Made by a program: the position numbers and the translations under genes. The notes under the pieces are model-generated. The model had not been told where the DNA came from, did not search any database, and worked only from the letters and a program-made list of their open reading frames with translations. From Termitomyces sp. T153 (taxonomy: Eukaryota; Basidiomycota; Agaricomycetes; Agaricales; Lyophyllaceae), in contig JACKQL020000003.1 in NCBI GenBank assembly GCA_018296165.2, forward strand, positions 62,001-126,000: DNA of 64,000 nucleotides, written 5' to 3'. Shown here piece by piece: positions 13,642 through 32,689 of this stretch (positions are counted from its first letter, which is position 1; each line of letters starts with the position of its first letter).

Positions 13642-15141
13642 TTGGTATGTATTTACACCCATGAGCACCAAAATTTCGGTTGCGTATACCCATGCATTCC
13701 ACGGCCATCTTTCCCCCTCAGTCATTATCTTCCTGCTCCGCCGCACGTTCATCGTGGACATGCACACACCTAGATTTATGTCTGTGGTCTTTCTATCCGA
13801 CCGTTCTCATCACTTACCCCGTTGTAATCCTCTGTATATCCCAGACCCGAGTATTTTTGCTATGTTGTATTTCTAGATTACCTACCAACCTCCCATTAAC
13901 GCTTGAACATATGATATTCACGACTGCTGGAAGGACTTGTTCGACGCTCTCGAGCTGCAAAGTAGTGAGGTGAAAGTACAGTCGCGAATGACCTTCAAGA
14001 ACGCATCTGGTACGTGAGTATGAAAGCATTTCATCGAGAGCGCTCAGGAAGCGCATGGTGTGTGGAGCGGGTCAGCCAAGCTTTCCTCGTCATGATGAAA
14101 CGGATTCAGCTTCTTTCGTACGAGTTTCGAAGGTTTGAGGATGGTTCAAGACCTTCCGTGTCAGATTTTACTTGTGCCACGAATGGTTGGAGTCCTGTAC
14201 ATTTGAGGACTAGACATTAGTCGAATGTTCGATTGGGGTTATTGGCGGAAACCGCTAAAGATTTTGACTGATTTCAATTCATAAACAAACCTTCATTTGT
14301 GACTTTGACAATGCATGCACACTTGGTGTTGAGGTGTCATCATACAATGGGCACAAGCTGGTTAAGCTCCTGTGGAGGCAAATGTGGTCAATTTTTGGCT
14401 TCATTGATGATCAGTACGCAAGAAATTCATCATGGTAAGTTGGGGGACGTCACAATGTCCGAAATAGAGAGCACTAAGATTGACGGAGAAGTTTGGTATC
14501 GGATCCGAGGGTCGACGGATTTGGCATGCCAGTACAGAGGCCCAGTTAGAGGCCTCGGCAGGTGAGAGACCAATTTACTTGACTGGTGAACCTGCAAAGG
14601 AATTGTTCGAATGACGGATAATAACAGGCATCAAGATCAATCGTGCTCTCTAGCAAAAACTTCAGGAAATATGCACCTTCATCTCACGTCGTGATTACTT
14701 GTTCCCAAGAAGGTTCATACTATAGCGGGATGAGACCACCCACCGCTTTCCCTGAATCGACAGACCAAGGGCATAAAACGACTAGCTTGGGGACCAATTA
14801 TCTGTGGTGCTTTGAAGCACCATTATGAGAAGAACTGCTCAAAAAAGTCCGAGTATATGGAAGAGCATAAGTAGCAGAGAACTGGAATGACCAGTGTAGG
14901 ATAAGTTGACAAGTCTTTCAATCAATTAGCAACTTGTTAGCAACAAATTCGGATCAATACAGCAAGCTGCAATCATTTTTCCCGTAACATCTTTCGCCCG
15001 GGCCATCTGAATCATCTACATCATGTTGATATCAACACATGGACAGTTTAAAAGCCTCCCGGGCCCCTTGTGAATCCTGTCGGACATTCTTATACATAAC
15101 TATACCATTCTCAAAGAAAGCTGAACGACATCGCGGCGTGT
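13642..15141. other. Intergenic between GH1 and ABC transporter
   Basis: No gene can be supported. One stretch at about 14320-14460 could encode VEVSSYNGHKLVKLLWRQMW followed by a consensus donor (GTAAGT), and another at about 13915-14010 reads DIHDCWKDLFDALELQS. Either may be a relic of a gene or transposon, but no family is recognisable. Confidence 0.4.
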
Positions 15142-21358
<6,217 letters not shown>

Positions 21359-21671
21359 TGATTTGTGGTTTGGATATCAAATCGTACAATATATTTATAA
21401 TTACAATCGATCAAGCCTTGACAGTCTATCAAAGCTTAATTTCCATTACAAACGAGAGAGATCCTATACTTGATGACCATCCGAGTGTGTGTACGATCGG
21501 CGGCAGTGTATCATTCTCACCCCTGCAATCAAAGTCAACTAATGGAATTCTTAGAACCAGTTGATTACTTGTTGGACCTATATGTCAGCATTCACACCCT
21601 GGCCATTGTTAAAAAACCGGCAACGACTTAAAGGAGCATCTAGTGAGAATTTTACAGTCAACATTTCTTCG

Positions 21672-23284
21672 ATGCCCACTCTAGAGCTCCCTGAGGTTCC
21701 GCACTATCTTCACGCTCCAGTGACAGAAGTCGATCGTATGTATACCTCCAATGACTCTAATATACATGGCCTTGACACTTCGTCAGTCGAATATGCCGAC
21801 CTTCCTATCATTGATCTGTCCAAGGCGTCCACTCCCGAGGGGCGGCATGCTCTCTCTAGTCAAGTCCGCGATGCCATGTTGAAACACGGCTTTTTCTATG
21901 TCATCAATCATGGTTACACTACGGCCCAGGTAGGTATTCACAATACATAGAATCCACTATTTCCATCGCCTGGTTTATACTGTCAGACTGAGAGAATCTT
22001 TGATATCGCCAACGTTCCCTTCGCCTGTGTCACTGCGGAGGAGAAAATTATCTATGCTGGCACCATAAAAGAAACGGGCTCCTATCAAGGCTACAAATTG
22101 AAGCAATATTGGGTCAGTCTCGGGGCTAAATTTTTCCAAAAATTGCTATCTAATTCCTTCTAGCATATCGATGGTGGAGTTCACGATCACATTGAGCATT
22201 ACAGTAGTGAGTCAAGAAGTTTTATGGGCATCTCCATTCTCCTAATGCATTAATCAGTCAACCGCGATGTGACCAAGAGAGGGCACCCGCAGCCCCTTCG
22301 TCCATTTCTTCCGGAAATTTTCCGTTTCGCTCGGCACAATCACTTCGAGGTCCTGCACCAGTTATTGAGGTAACAGGAAGATTAGTCTCATTATATTGAC
22401 CTGACCTCAGTCCAGACTTTTCGCACTTGGGCTGGAACTTCCGGAGGAGTCACTGGTTGATCTTCATCATTTTGATGCTGCTGGAGATACTAGCGGTAAG
22501 ACCTGCTCTCTTGAGTCACATGTCATCACTTATTCTTTATGTAGTCCGATTCATGAAATAGTGAGCAGTTCATACGACTCCTTGAACCACCTTAATCATT
22601 ATTTCAGCTATCCAATGCCCCCGGATGACGAAGAGAAAGCCAAAAACGTCTGGCTCAAAGGACACACGGGTAAGGTCAGGGTCCTGGATCAATCTGAGCC
22701 ATGCTTATCAAATCTCTAGACATTGGGACGGTTACGATTCTTTACAGCCAGCCTGTTTCAGGACTACAGATACTGACGCGAAGTGGCGCGTGGAAATGGG
22801 TCAAACATGTTGAAAATGCTCTTGTACTAATCACGTATCTTTTTTCTCAGCCGGTTCTGATACAAACCGTCCTGTAAACCAGGTGATCAATGTTGGCGAC
22901 TCACTGGAATTCCTTTCTGGAGGCTTCTATAAAGCAACTATTCATAGGTACAGTGGATCCTTCAGGTTAGATTCTCATATCATTCCTGACATTCCGGTGG
23001 AAAGGGTAAGGCAGCCCCCGGAGGACCAGCGTCAAGCCACGAGACTCGGAGTTTTCTACTTTTCCATGTCGAATGACAACGTCAGACTCGCTGCTTTGGC
23101 CGACAGTCCAGTCCTGAAACGTGTTGGGATAAAGCGATACTTTGAAGATGATGCTGCCCCTACCATGGAAATGTGGAGAAAAGAAAGAACGGCTCGATAT
23201 GGACGGTCCGAGTTGAAACTTTCGTCAGAGAAAGGTGTAGAGGAAGAAATCATTGCTGACGTTGTCGTCAAGCATTTCAGCTGA
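21672..23284 (+). CDS. 2-oxoglutarate/Fe(II) dioxygenase, isopenicillin-N-synthase-like
   Basis: The spliced protein begins MPTLELPEVPHYLHAPVTEV, then PIIDLSKAS, MLKHGFFYVINHGY (the N-terminal DIOX_N domain), and a C-terminal jelly roll. The iron ligands are visible: HTD in LKGHTDIGT, with an intron inside the Asp codon (donor at about 22671), and the distal His in FYKATIH. The 2-oxoglutarate arginine is in TRLGVFYF. The gene has about nine exons and ends in VVVKHFS. Such proteins oxidise small molecules in basidiomycetes, but the substrates of most are unknown. It starts 314 bp after the ABC transporter on the same strand; co-regulation is possible but unproved. I see no inactivating change. 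Confidence 0.88.
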
Positions 23285-23909
23285 TTGTGAGTAGGAAAAT
23301 ATCGGGTAGTAACTCCAAATAGCTGATAAAATCCGTAGTGTCCAAGTCGACAAAAGAATTGAGATAACTACTATATCTGGAACTTCAGTTCTGACGGTCA
23401 GAAGCCTGTGTGTTGATCATGGAACTCATTCTCTGTCGTTATTATCCAATGTCCTTCCTCGACAACTCACCGATTGTCGCTACCTCCGCTTTAGTTTGTT
23501 CCCGTACATGCAGTAAATCGATTGACGGATTGATTTCGTGTATTAAAGTATTCAAGGTGCCACATATCTCCTTTCTTTTGTTTCAAGCCAGAGAAAGGAC
23601 CTTTCCGTGGTTGCTGAGGTATCTACTTTGTATAATGTTGATACCCGGCGATCTCGAGAAGCGCCGATCAAGGCATAATTTTATTTGTAATCAACCTAAC
23701 TCAATCCTCATTCTGGGCTCGTGCTCCCGACGATTTGCGATATCGGAACGCGCCGATTACGGACGTGGCACCAAAAGCGCACGACTTCTTATGACAGGGT
23801 GCCGGGAATTGAAAACGAGATAGAAAGGTAGTATTTATCTGGGCGTTACGATTCATGAATATATATACAGATATATCGTACACTGGAGTCTTCTATACGA
23901 ACGAAATGT
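23285..23909. other. Convergent intergenic region
   Basis: This separates the dioxygenase (+) and the DUF3712 gene (-), whose 3' ends face each other. The open frame at 23410-23823 has no motif and I see no gene. Confidence 0.5.
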
Positions 23910-25911
23910 CTATACATATCCTTCGGTTGATGATTGTGCATCAGATTTCCCGGGAAAAAGCATGTTTCTCTTCCCCAGTCGAACACTGCCCTTAAAAGGA
24001 AGATGTGACATCTCCATCTCCCCGTCATGCCCTGATAGCGGCAGACCACGGACTCTCGCAGCCACAGCTGTCGATCCCAGGATGCCAGCGACCGCCCCAT
24101 CAGAACCGAAGACAACCTTCGAGTTACATTGATTGATAAGTGCATGTATAGGACATTTTCTGAAGTATGCACGAACCTTGCTAACAAAATTACTAAACTC
24201 CTTCTGCCGACCAGGTAGTACCTCTATCGGTACATCAACAATCTTAGCCGTAACCACATATAACACCCCGTCCTCCCCCTCATCGGAAGTGTCACGTACA
24301 CTAATTGCCTTCAACCAGTCGTTTGGCAGAATGTGTCCAAACGCCCCCTCAGGTAGTGGATCGGGCAGCGGTGGCGGAACGGGCTGAGGACCAACGGTGT
24401 CAGGCACATCCCCGTCGAAGACTAGCACATCTGGAAGGACACGGGATACCATCAGGTCGACGTCGACACCTTTGGGTAGGACAATGCGGGCAAAGATGGT
24501 GCCGCTGGCGAGAAGTGTTGTGCCGGGTTTCACTTTCATGTCCTTGATGGTAACATTACGTAGGATGCGTGGTGGAGGATTGGGAGGTGGGAAGACGGTT
24601 TGAACAGTGAGGTTGGCAATGAGGGGAGTGGAGATGAGGATGGTATTAGATTGCCCAGAGAGGTACCGGGATAAGAACGACGAGAGAACAGGACCTGATT
24701 CGTTTGATAACGGTAGAACCATCCCTGAGAGGTCGAGAGTGATGTTGGGGTGCGTCACGGTAAATGGTGCAGTTGATACAGATGCAATTGGTATCGGGTG
24801 ACGAGAAGCGTTTGTATATGGAAGTGAGACGATGAAAGGGATAGAAGGGGTCGTTAGAATGAAATTAGACGGGACCGGGTTAATCGCAGTAGCAAAAGCA
24901 CGAATATCAAGATGGTTTGAAGTACTTGCTATATGGAAAGCTGTGAGCGTAATAAGGTCGTGAACCGACGGAAAAGAATCCTTGTCGCCAGCTGTAGGTA
25001 AACCGGGTATTGTGGGAACTAGGTATTGATGACAACTCAAGCAACTACTCAAAAGAAACAGATCACGTACTCTGAAAGCGCATTGACGTCCTTACATCCG
25101 ACATTTTCTGGTGAAACCAGGTTCTCCAACTCTTCTCATTCTCGTATCCACCATGAACGACAGCCTGACCTACATTGGCCTGTACATCTATTGATCCTTG
25201 GCGCCAAGACTTACGAATGAAGCGTATCCACGCAGAAACATCGTTATTGGGCCGTATGATAACCGGTATAGAAACAGGAATAAGCCACGAGGCATCAGTC
25301 GGTGGATTTGCCGCAAGGGGCACGACCATCGGCGAGGCGCTGATGGAGGCGAGAATGGTCGATGCGTCTGACCGTGAAACTAGTGTGATAGTAGAAAGAG
25401 TCACAGTGACTCTATCCAACTGTTGAATCCCCCATCGTCCAAAAGCTTTCCACCACCCCGACATGAATGAGTCTCCCGGTTGACTGTTGACTCCAGCTAC
25501 GACACCTGCATCCATGCCTACCCTTGCGTCCACAGTGAGCTGTATTTCACCCGACAATGTTATTTTGTGTACATCGACATGATCAGGCCCTTGAAGCACA
25601 AGAGCATCCCGCACGATGTCATCAGGCGACATTTTAGACACTTCTGCTGCATACGACCACGCAAGAATGGCAAAGAAAGAGAAGGAGACTATGCATATGC
25701 ATAGAGAGACAAGGAAGACCATAGTCAATCTGGAACGAAGTTGACGATTGGACTCCTCTCTCGGATTCGCAACTGCATGCTCGTTGAAAACAAAGGTCCT
25801 TGTGGATGACTGGCCATCGAGCAATGGAGTTCGTTCGGTAGGGTTATCGGCACGTCCTTTTCCTTTGATAGAGGCCTCCGTGGGGGATAAAAAATTGAGG
25901 GAAGAGTCCAT
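23910..25911 (-). CDS. DUF3712 membrane protein, Tag1 (YLR173W)-like
   Basis: Two exons, 25911-25071 and 25018-23910, joined across a 52-nt GT-AG intron in matching phase (FQ-I-PTIPG), give 649 residues. A cytosolic N-terminus of about 65 residues (TERTPLLDG resembles a vacuolar sorting motif) is followed by one membrane helix (MVFLVSLCICIVSFSFFAIL) and a long luminal domain with repeated LEA/DUF3712-like beta blocks (KITLSGEIQLTVDARVGMDA; ATAINPVPSNFILTTPSIPF; IKDMKVKPG). The layout matches the fungal family containing yeast Tag1, a vacuolar membrane protein linked to ending autophagy. That role is known for yeast and only inferred here. The protein is intact. A proline-rich loop (PQPVPPPLPDPLP) is present. 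Confidence 0.75.
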
Positions 25912-26178
25912 GACTAGGTCTGATACATGGCGGTGCGAAGGTTGTAGTAATGACCGGATTTGGTATGTGCACGTGGCAAATTTGCTATTTGATACTACAT
26001 AACCACCTTATATTCCTGAAGATATTCATATTGTTCCACGGTGTCTGTGAACGCTAATTACTAGACCTTGAAGTTCCTATGTTACTCTGTATACGATCTA
26101 ATGTGAAGTGCCTCCACAGCCAATATAGTCATGACAGTACACATTCACACTGATAGCTTATGGAATGGCGCACGACAT

Positions 26179-28325
26179 TCATACAGAGTGAAGGGCTTCC
26201 TTTTGAATCACTTGCGTGAAGATTTCAAGTGCCGCCGCGGGCTGGAAGGCTGGCTGGGTGGAATTATGGTCAATTAGTCGCTTGAGATAGAATCTGGTAC
26301 TGTACTGACAACTTCGTGGCCAGCAGCATAAACACGTCTAGAAACGCGTCATCCTCAGCATGTATCACTGATGAGCTGAGAGATGACTAACGCAAAAGAG
26401 AAGTTGCCAACGTTCTTGATAGCTGCAACAGAATCACCGTTGAGCGTCATGTTAGTAAAGACCGCACTATTCAGAGCGGCTTTCCCGGACCAATCCATCT
26501 CCAGTACAGCTTCGTGAACTCCTACCCAGTTGCAACTAAAGTTATTGCATAAGAGATCTTCATGGATCCTCCGGAAACTACTGCTTACATGATATCAGCA
26601 TCGCCAGCCTAGAAACGGACAAGAAAAGATAAGCGAATAGGGGAGAATGAATGGTTGAACATACCCAGATAAGAATCTTCAAGCCCGTGTCGGCAAGAGC
26701 GGCAAGCTGCGGCAACCATGTTCGTGCATCCTACGAGTCAAATTCACAGAGTGAATATCATCCTACACAACAATCATTCAGGACATACATCACCCGTCTT
26801 AGCAAAGAGCTCAAAAGGAGGATCGGGGCACTCCCCATATGGTACCTCCGCGCCTATAGCACTTGTAACAGACGAAAGGCCCAAATAATCCACGTAGAAC
26901 TTCGGGGGAAACGGTTCTGATGAATCTTGACGCAAATCATATGGGTCACGTTTTCCAATCGCAGGAACAAACAGATGTTGAGTCTGTATGTCAAGTCAGA
27001 GAGGAATCTAGATGAAATTAGGTCTTGAACTACATACGCAGAACTTATCCGCATTGATACATATCTTATTTGAAGAATCGGCGGTACCCGCGGCGTAGCA
27101 AGCTTCTTCTTGGACCTGGCAACCGTTGCTTCGGAAATACGAGTTGTTCATCTTCGTAGTTGTCGAAGGGGGCACAAGTGCCCCGTATCCAGGCGCATTG
27201 GCGGCAAAATCGACATAGGCCTTGTTTTGGATTAAGGGATCAATCCAGCCGCTTGGAGCTAACGTAAGGAAACATTCGATCAGGGAAAAGATGACTCACT
27301 TATTGATCATGAGAGCGCTAACCACTATTTCTTCACCCGTCAGGGCCCCACTCCGAATCAGCGCATTTTGCTGATCAAAGTAAGTCACAAAAGCGGGTCC
27401 GTAATGCCCTCCATAGCTTTCTGTTGCAAAGATGAACCTGAAGATCCATTTGAAGAAGAGTAAGGATTAGAGTGCAACTCAAAATCTCACAACTTGGACG
27501 TACTCGCGGCTATGATATGCTGCGAAAGCAGAGCTCTCGAATAAGACCTGAAATACCCGCCACACGACCTGCGCTGCAGACTCCGTGCTGTTAACGGTGT
27601 CAGTTCCATGAGAGAAGCCGGTGCCAATGGGTTGGTCAATATAGATCACTGCGGAAGGCCGTTTATCAGATGGGAACCCATCTTCAATCACGCGGCGAGC
27701 AGCACGCACTATTGCTAACATTATTCCAGCTGCAAGAGGAATTAGTCTCTGTGAGGTTCCTTGAAATGTTTTTCTGACCTGAACGGGTTGAGTGTTGTCG
27801 TCTTTCCATCAGCGTTGACAGTACACGGGCCGTTCTCTGTCAAAAGGAAACAGTTATTCAGATAATCAATGTCGAATCGTCTGCTCGACATACCTTGAAA
27901 GAGGCCAATCATAGATGAGCAACCAGGGCCACCATTCAGCCTGGGTAAATACATTCCATTAGGTTGGTTCGATGTCAACGCATGGACCAAGAATACCATA
28001 GAGTGAAAGGGGCCGTTTGCGGCGACTTTCTGGCTTCAAAGAACCAAAACCACTACAGTAATGTGTGACTTGGATCGGAAGATTGCATATTCTGACTCAC
28101 AAAGGACATATCCGTTCCAACATCAATATAACCCGAGAGTTGATTGACACCAGGAGTGGTCTCGCAAATACCGGAATTGTTGACGAAGCGCACACCTACG
28201 TCTTGAATAGTAGATTTGAAATTGGTCAGTTGAGTGATGGCTGGGCTAGCAGCTGTCGAGGCGATGAGGAATAAGAATGGAGAGAGGAGTGCGACGAGGC
28301 TCAACGAAAACTTAAGGGGAGACAT
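26179..28325 (-). CDS. Serine carboxypeptidase, family S10
   Basis: A secreted or vacuolar exopeptidase that removes C-terminal residues at acid pH. The start at 28325 gives a clear signal peptide ([20 protein letters not shown]). Exons on the minus strand read LNGGPGCSS (oxyanion region), [28 protein letters not shown] (nucleophile Ser), an aspartate in the ILIWAGDADI block, and YAAGHEV (catalytic His). About ten short introns are needed. Near the end, reading through gives an early stop, while a donor after EVVST joins the acceptor before [13 protein letters not shown], restoring the usual C-terminus and ending at 26179. All three catalytic residues are present, so the gene is probably active. 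Confidence 0.88.
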
Positions 28326-29030
28326 GGGAAACTCGGATATTCTGTCTTGTAGCTCCGTCTATATCTATACGATATACCCTTGATAATTAAAGTTACTACA
28401 TGGCAGACTAGTGAAATCCCAGGCTTCAGGAATCATATGGGCCGTTAAAGATTTTAGATTGTGTCCGAGCAACGTAATGGAGTCCCCGTATGATTTTAGC
28501 AACAGCATGTGTAGAAATAGCGATGAGGGAACGCTGTGATGTTTCGAAGCCACCCCATGTGAGCAAAGAACCAGAGTGGATTGCGTGGAGATAGATAAGG
28601 CGTTCAAAACATCTTTCTGCTTTCGTAGAGCAAAGGAAGTTTATAGATAGGATTACGAGATGCTTACTAGCCACACGCATGCACAACTTGAAACGATAGA
28701 AATACGTATACGAGTTCGCATCCTTAGACAATATACTTGGTCATCTGTGGGAGTTGCGGAAAACCAGAACAGGACAAATATTAGCCGGATGTAACTATTT
28801 TAATATGGAGAAATTCTCAATTAAATAATAACCTATTGAGAAAAAGACGCTCTCTATCGCAGAAATGCCACCACTGTCATGCATCATCTTACAATCACCA
28901 TTGTCACGCTTTACTATACAGCCCAATGTTGCGCTCACTGCTGGCTCACATTTCGCCCTTGCTAACACCATCACGGCTTAAAGTTGCAGGATCGACGCAG
29001 TTTTTGTCATTCACCTGCGACGTGGTAGCG
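28326..29030. other. Intergenic, upstream of the carboxypeptidase
   Basis: Short overlapping frames on both strands carry no motif. The part next to 28325 presumably holds the carboxypeptidase promoter. Confidence 0.4.
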
Positions 29031-29129
29031 CTTGTGAGATGGGGAAGTGTTTAGGAAAGGAACCGTCAAAGGTCATGGCTGCTTTGCGAGAAGTGACACG
29101 GAAGAATCATTGTGCTGTCCCTCATTCAT

Positions 29130-29400
29130 GTACCACTATGGACAATGTGGTGGTCTGTAACAAGAGTGATTTGTTCTCGTTTTATAACAGCGGCATTATG
29201 TCCAATCTGACCCCTATATTCCGCGATAATACTGACACTGCCATCGATCTCTCGGAGGACCGAACCCTCCATTACCATGCACGCGCAAGTTGAACATGCC
29301 AATATCAAATGCCATTTCCTCTGCGAACACTTGCAAGCCAATGACATATGTACTCAATACGTTGACACCTATCCATTAAACCGCTCACATTCACCCGAGT
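29130..29400 (+). pseudogene. Ty1/copia RNase H relic, CG-retaining
   Basis: Two frames together read NLTPIFRDNTDTAIDLSED, TLHYHARAS and then, after a frameshift near 29290, VEHANIKCHFLCEHLQAND, ICTQYVDTY. This matches the copia RNase H order CDN-x-(S/T)AI-x-LS, H-x-KH(V/I)DIKYHF and AD(I/V)FTKPL, with the last block degraded. It lies just upstream of an LTR-like hairpin. Unlike the copia fragment at the left edge, it still has many CG dinucleotides and its damage is by frameshift. Confidence 0.65.
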
Positions 29401-29479
29401 TAGGTCTCCAGTGGATACTTAGGAAATCCCATTGTCATCGCCATCACCCTTGCATCTTTGTCACTAGCATGGACCTTTT

Positions 29480-29640
29480 CGCTCCTCCTTCCATCGACCC
29501 CCTCAGTCATTTGTATGCGACTGAGAGTGAGACTATTTAGCTACTTGGTACACTCTTAAATCTTCACTCACTGTTGTCCCTACCATATCAATGTTTCTAC
29601 AGCTACAGTAGGTACGGATTTGCAGTCACATATAAGTGAC
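29480..29640 (+). repeat. Copia-type LTR remnant with conserved hairpin
   Basis: CCTCAGTCATTTGTATGCGACTGAGAGTGAG starts at 29501 and aligns with the LTR segment starting at 1303 over about 30 bases. The arms are CTCAGTC (29502-29508) and GACTGAG (29519-29525). It follows a copia RNase H relic, as expected for a 3' LTR. The ends are not defined. Confidence 0.55.
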
Positions 29641-29825
29641 TTTCAGAATATTTTCTACAGGTGTGCAGTGTGAATTCAAAGGTGACTCCAGCCATTCCGA
29701 TCTCTCATAGAGCCTACGGAGCCTGATACTATTTCGCGCTTGCGATAGATTACCTCTCATCCTGTAATGTAGTCTTTGTAGTTGCAATCAAGAACATATC
29801 TTTGAAAGGTGTAACCTGCTACTCT

Positions 29826-30400
29826 AATAAACAGACTCTCCCTTGACCACCATCGCCCTATCGTTAATAAACACAATCTGCTCTTTCCTATAATGATACA
29901 ATATCATAGTCAACATTGAGTTGAATGAGCGCCGGATGCAGTGTTGTGGTATATGGCTTCAAAAGTGGACCTAAGGGCAAAAATTACTATGAGTAGAATA
30001 TATCATAGCTCGGAAACGCACGGAGAACACCAATGCCGTCGCTAGGATCTAGGCTCGTTTGCGGACGAGACCCAAAACTCCATCATGAATTATGATACTA
30101 TTGAGCGCTAGGGGTCGACGACTCGGCGTAATCAAATTTCATATACAAAAGCAATTTCTGAACCATGGAAAACTAGTAACCTGATTAAGGGACGACGCAC
30201 CTTCCAATCCGCCAGTCTTCAATCCTGCGTTGGCTGCTTAATCAAAACTTCTTGCGCTGGGAATGCTAGTGGAAGTTCAGATCTCCATCTGTCGTACGTA
30301 GTTCTCACGAGCTTTTTCAGGGAAAAATATGTATTTGTAGAGCCTTACTAATTACAGCTGTCTAGCTTGGATACACTGTTGAGCCCGATGTCTGGTTGCC
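29826..30400 (-). pseudogene. Decayed duplicate of the carboxylesterase 3' end
   Basis: The segment aligns along its length with 33599-34265, the last third of the intact carboxylesterase gene, in the same orientation. Matching landmarks include TTAATAAACRCAATCTGCTC, GAGCGCCGGATG, AACGCACGGRGAACACCAA, ATTTCTGAACCATGGAAAAC and CCCGATGTCTGGTTGCC. It includes the introns and some sequence past the stop codon, so it arose by DNA duplication and not from mRNA. Small indels and a changed stop destroy the frame. Confidence 0.85.
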
Positions 30401-30736
30401 TAGTCTCCTGATGACGGGTCGTTATCAGGATTCCCTAGTATGCGAGAAGAACCCTCAAGTTTCACTGAAATAGGCGAACATGATTACCGTAGGCTTTTGG
30501 GTGGAAGACAAGCCATCCATTGTTAAGGGTGTGCGTTTTCGCTGTCGTTGGTCAGTAAAATCTATGTTCTTTCTTGACATCTTAGAACATGAGCGTATTA
30601 TGTATAGTTCCGTGTGCGTACTCGGGAGCTATGAATGGCTCGTCTCGAAGTAGACAATAGAGGGCTATCGTAGGTAGTATCAAGGGATCAAATGTGGACC
30701 AAGATGTATGTACAATGATCGCTGTGCTGGGTTGGC

Positions 30737-31268
30737 TTAGTTCAGTGACACAGGGTTAAATAAAATCTGGAGGACACGGAGCACACAATCTGACCAATAT
30801 TGAGCCTCAGGCTGGGGTGGCTCACGGGCATCGACGACTTCATCGCGCTCATGCACAATCTCCATATCAGGTTCAGCGGGTGGCGGGGCTGCGGCAATCG
30901 GACGTTCATCTTCGGGTGGAACGACATTATGTTCCTCTTCCCAGCCTGCTGCACCAACCTCCCCCTCGGCACCATCCCTGTGGATATTTTGGTTGACTTC
31001 TAGAAAGATTTGAACATCGCCGGCCTCTGCGTGCTGAATTTCAGGGGACTGTCGAGAAGGCTTAAGATGAACTCGAATTGTCCCGTTCATAAGCGAAGAC
31101 TGTTACCTCGCCGGAGAGTCGATAGGGATGGAACCTACGGCAACGCAGCTGGGCATATCTGTTTGAACGCTTTCCCCCACTGAAAGCAAAGCTAGCAGGT
31201 ATGGAGCCATCAAATGGCAGACCACTTGAAGGAACTGAAGGAGGGGTCGTTGTTGTAGGGTGCTCCAT
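30737..31268 (-). CDS. Small two-exon hypothetical protein (candidate)
   Basis: Exon 1 (31268-31107) and exon 2 (31048-30737) join across a 58-nt intron with a good donor (GAG/gtaaca) and acceptor (gacag) in phase 0, giving 157 residues that start MEHPTTTTPPSVPS and end VLRVLQILFNPVSLN. The middle is acidic and proline-rich (EEEHNVVPPEDERPIAAAPP). No domain is recognised. The support is the clean splice and phase agreement only. It could be a chance frame. Confidence 0.35.
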
Positions 31269-32670
31269 TGTTCGTACTAAGGTCGCAATTTGGCACCTTG
31301 TGTTTCGGCGCACGATCATAAAGTCAACAGTGGGGCTGAACCTAAAATTAGCCCGTACTGACTATACCACGATGCTGCTTCTAGTGGGGTGACTCAATGT
31401 TCGGCGTGACAATCAATTGATTTCTGCAGAACAATTCTTACAGCCCACGGCGACTTACCAACATGGTGCAAGCTGCAATATATTCGCACTCCCGGTAATT
31501 CGTCGAGAACCCTCCGAATCAGTGCCCTGAAACGAAACACAACATTTGACGTTTGACAGAGGTTCTCCATGTACACAACCATGACTGTATTGAACGGTGT
31601 CCATTGATGGTCTGAATATATGTCGCTCACGGTCACGGCTTTCGGTGTCCTATTCAGCGCCACAGATTAGACCGTTCATTCCCTTCAAAGGCAATGATGG
31701 CAAGATTTCTCACAAAGTACTAGATCTGGGTCTCATATTCGCAGATCTACACCATTACACCCGCCATATGCGAGATCATATCGAGCCTTCAATGAACGCC
31801 GTTGACAGGAAGGCCAAAATCGGAGTAGCGGAAATTGTTCTTAGCTACTAGATAAGGACGGATCTAGATGATTCAACCTGACATCGGGATCATGGTCATC
31901 AAATTCCGTTCTCTCATTACCGATACGGAAGCCCGGAGTCCACGATAATGAGAACAATCATTGGAGCCCATCTCGACAAGAAGACCTTGTTAACATACGA
32001 AATTGGTTACAACGCATTTGCGCCTTTGTTACAACGCATGAAAAGGAGAAATATTTCGTACAGGCATTGGCAATCTGTAATCCGTCGGCTCATGAAACCT
32101 GAACCCTTGCACATTATTTAGAACTATTCGTGACAAGCCATAACTAAGACGGGAGACGGGAAATGCCAGACCAGATCATTAGGATGCTCTGTTGGTGAAC
32201 GGTCAAGGCAATTACCAGTTATGCTGAGAGAAGCGGATTTATCAGCTATTGCAAGACAATCGGGATATCGAAAGAAAGTAGCACGGGAGTAGTATGACGG
32301 AGGTATCTATTGTAGGGCACTGAGTCAGTGACGAGGGAAAAATCGATGTCTCCACTGACTTCGTGGTAGAGCAACAATTTATAGATGCAAAAGATCTCGG
32401 AAAACCGTACAATCGAAGTCTTCTTGGATTTGGAACCACATCGAGCTAGATCGAGAACTCCGGAGATGAAGCAGTCCTACGTAAGGACTTCTGTCAGGTC
32501 AATGTGCTATGCCATGTGTAGTCTGCAAGCAGACACCGGACGAGCTTTGCGCATTCGAAAGAAAAAGTGAAGCCGAATTGCGAAAAAGTGAAACCGATTG
32601 ACGAAATGAACGCTGAGAACTTGAAAGAGAAAGGGCTCAGGCGAATTAACGACCACTTGTCCACAGTTCC
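31269..32670. other. Intergenic, no supported gene
   Basis: An ORF on the minus strand (31394-31663) with a possible donor (GTAAGT) near 31460 might be an upstream exon of the small candidate gene, but I could not join it in phase. Nothing else is seen. Confidence 0.35.
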
Positions 32671-32689
32671 TGACACGTCAGTCACATGC

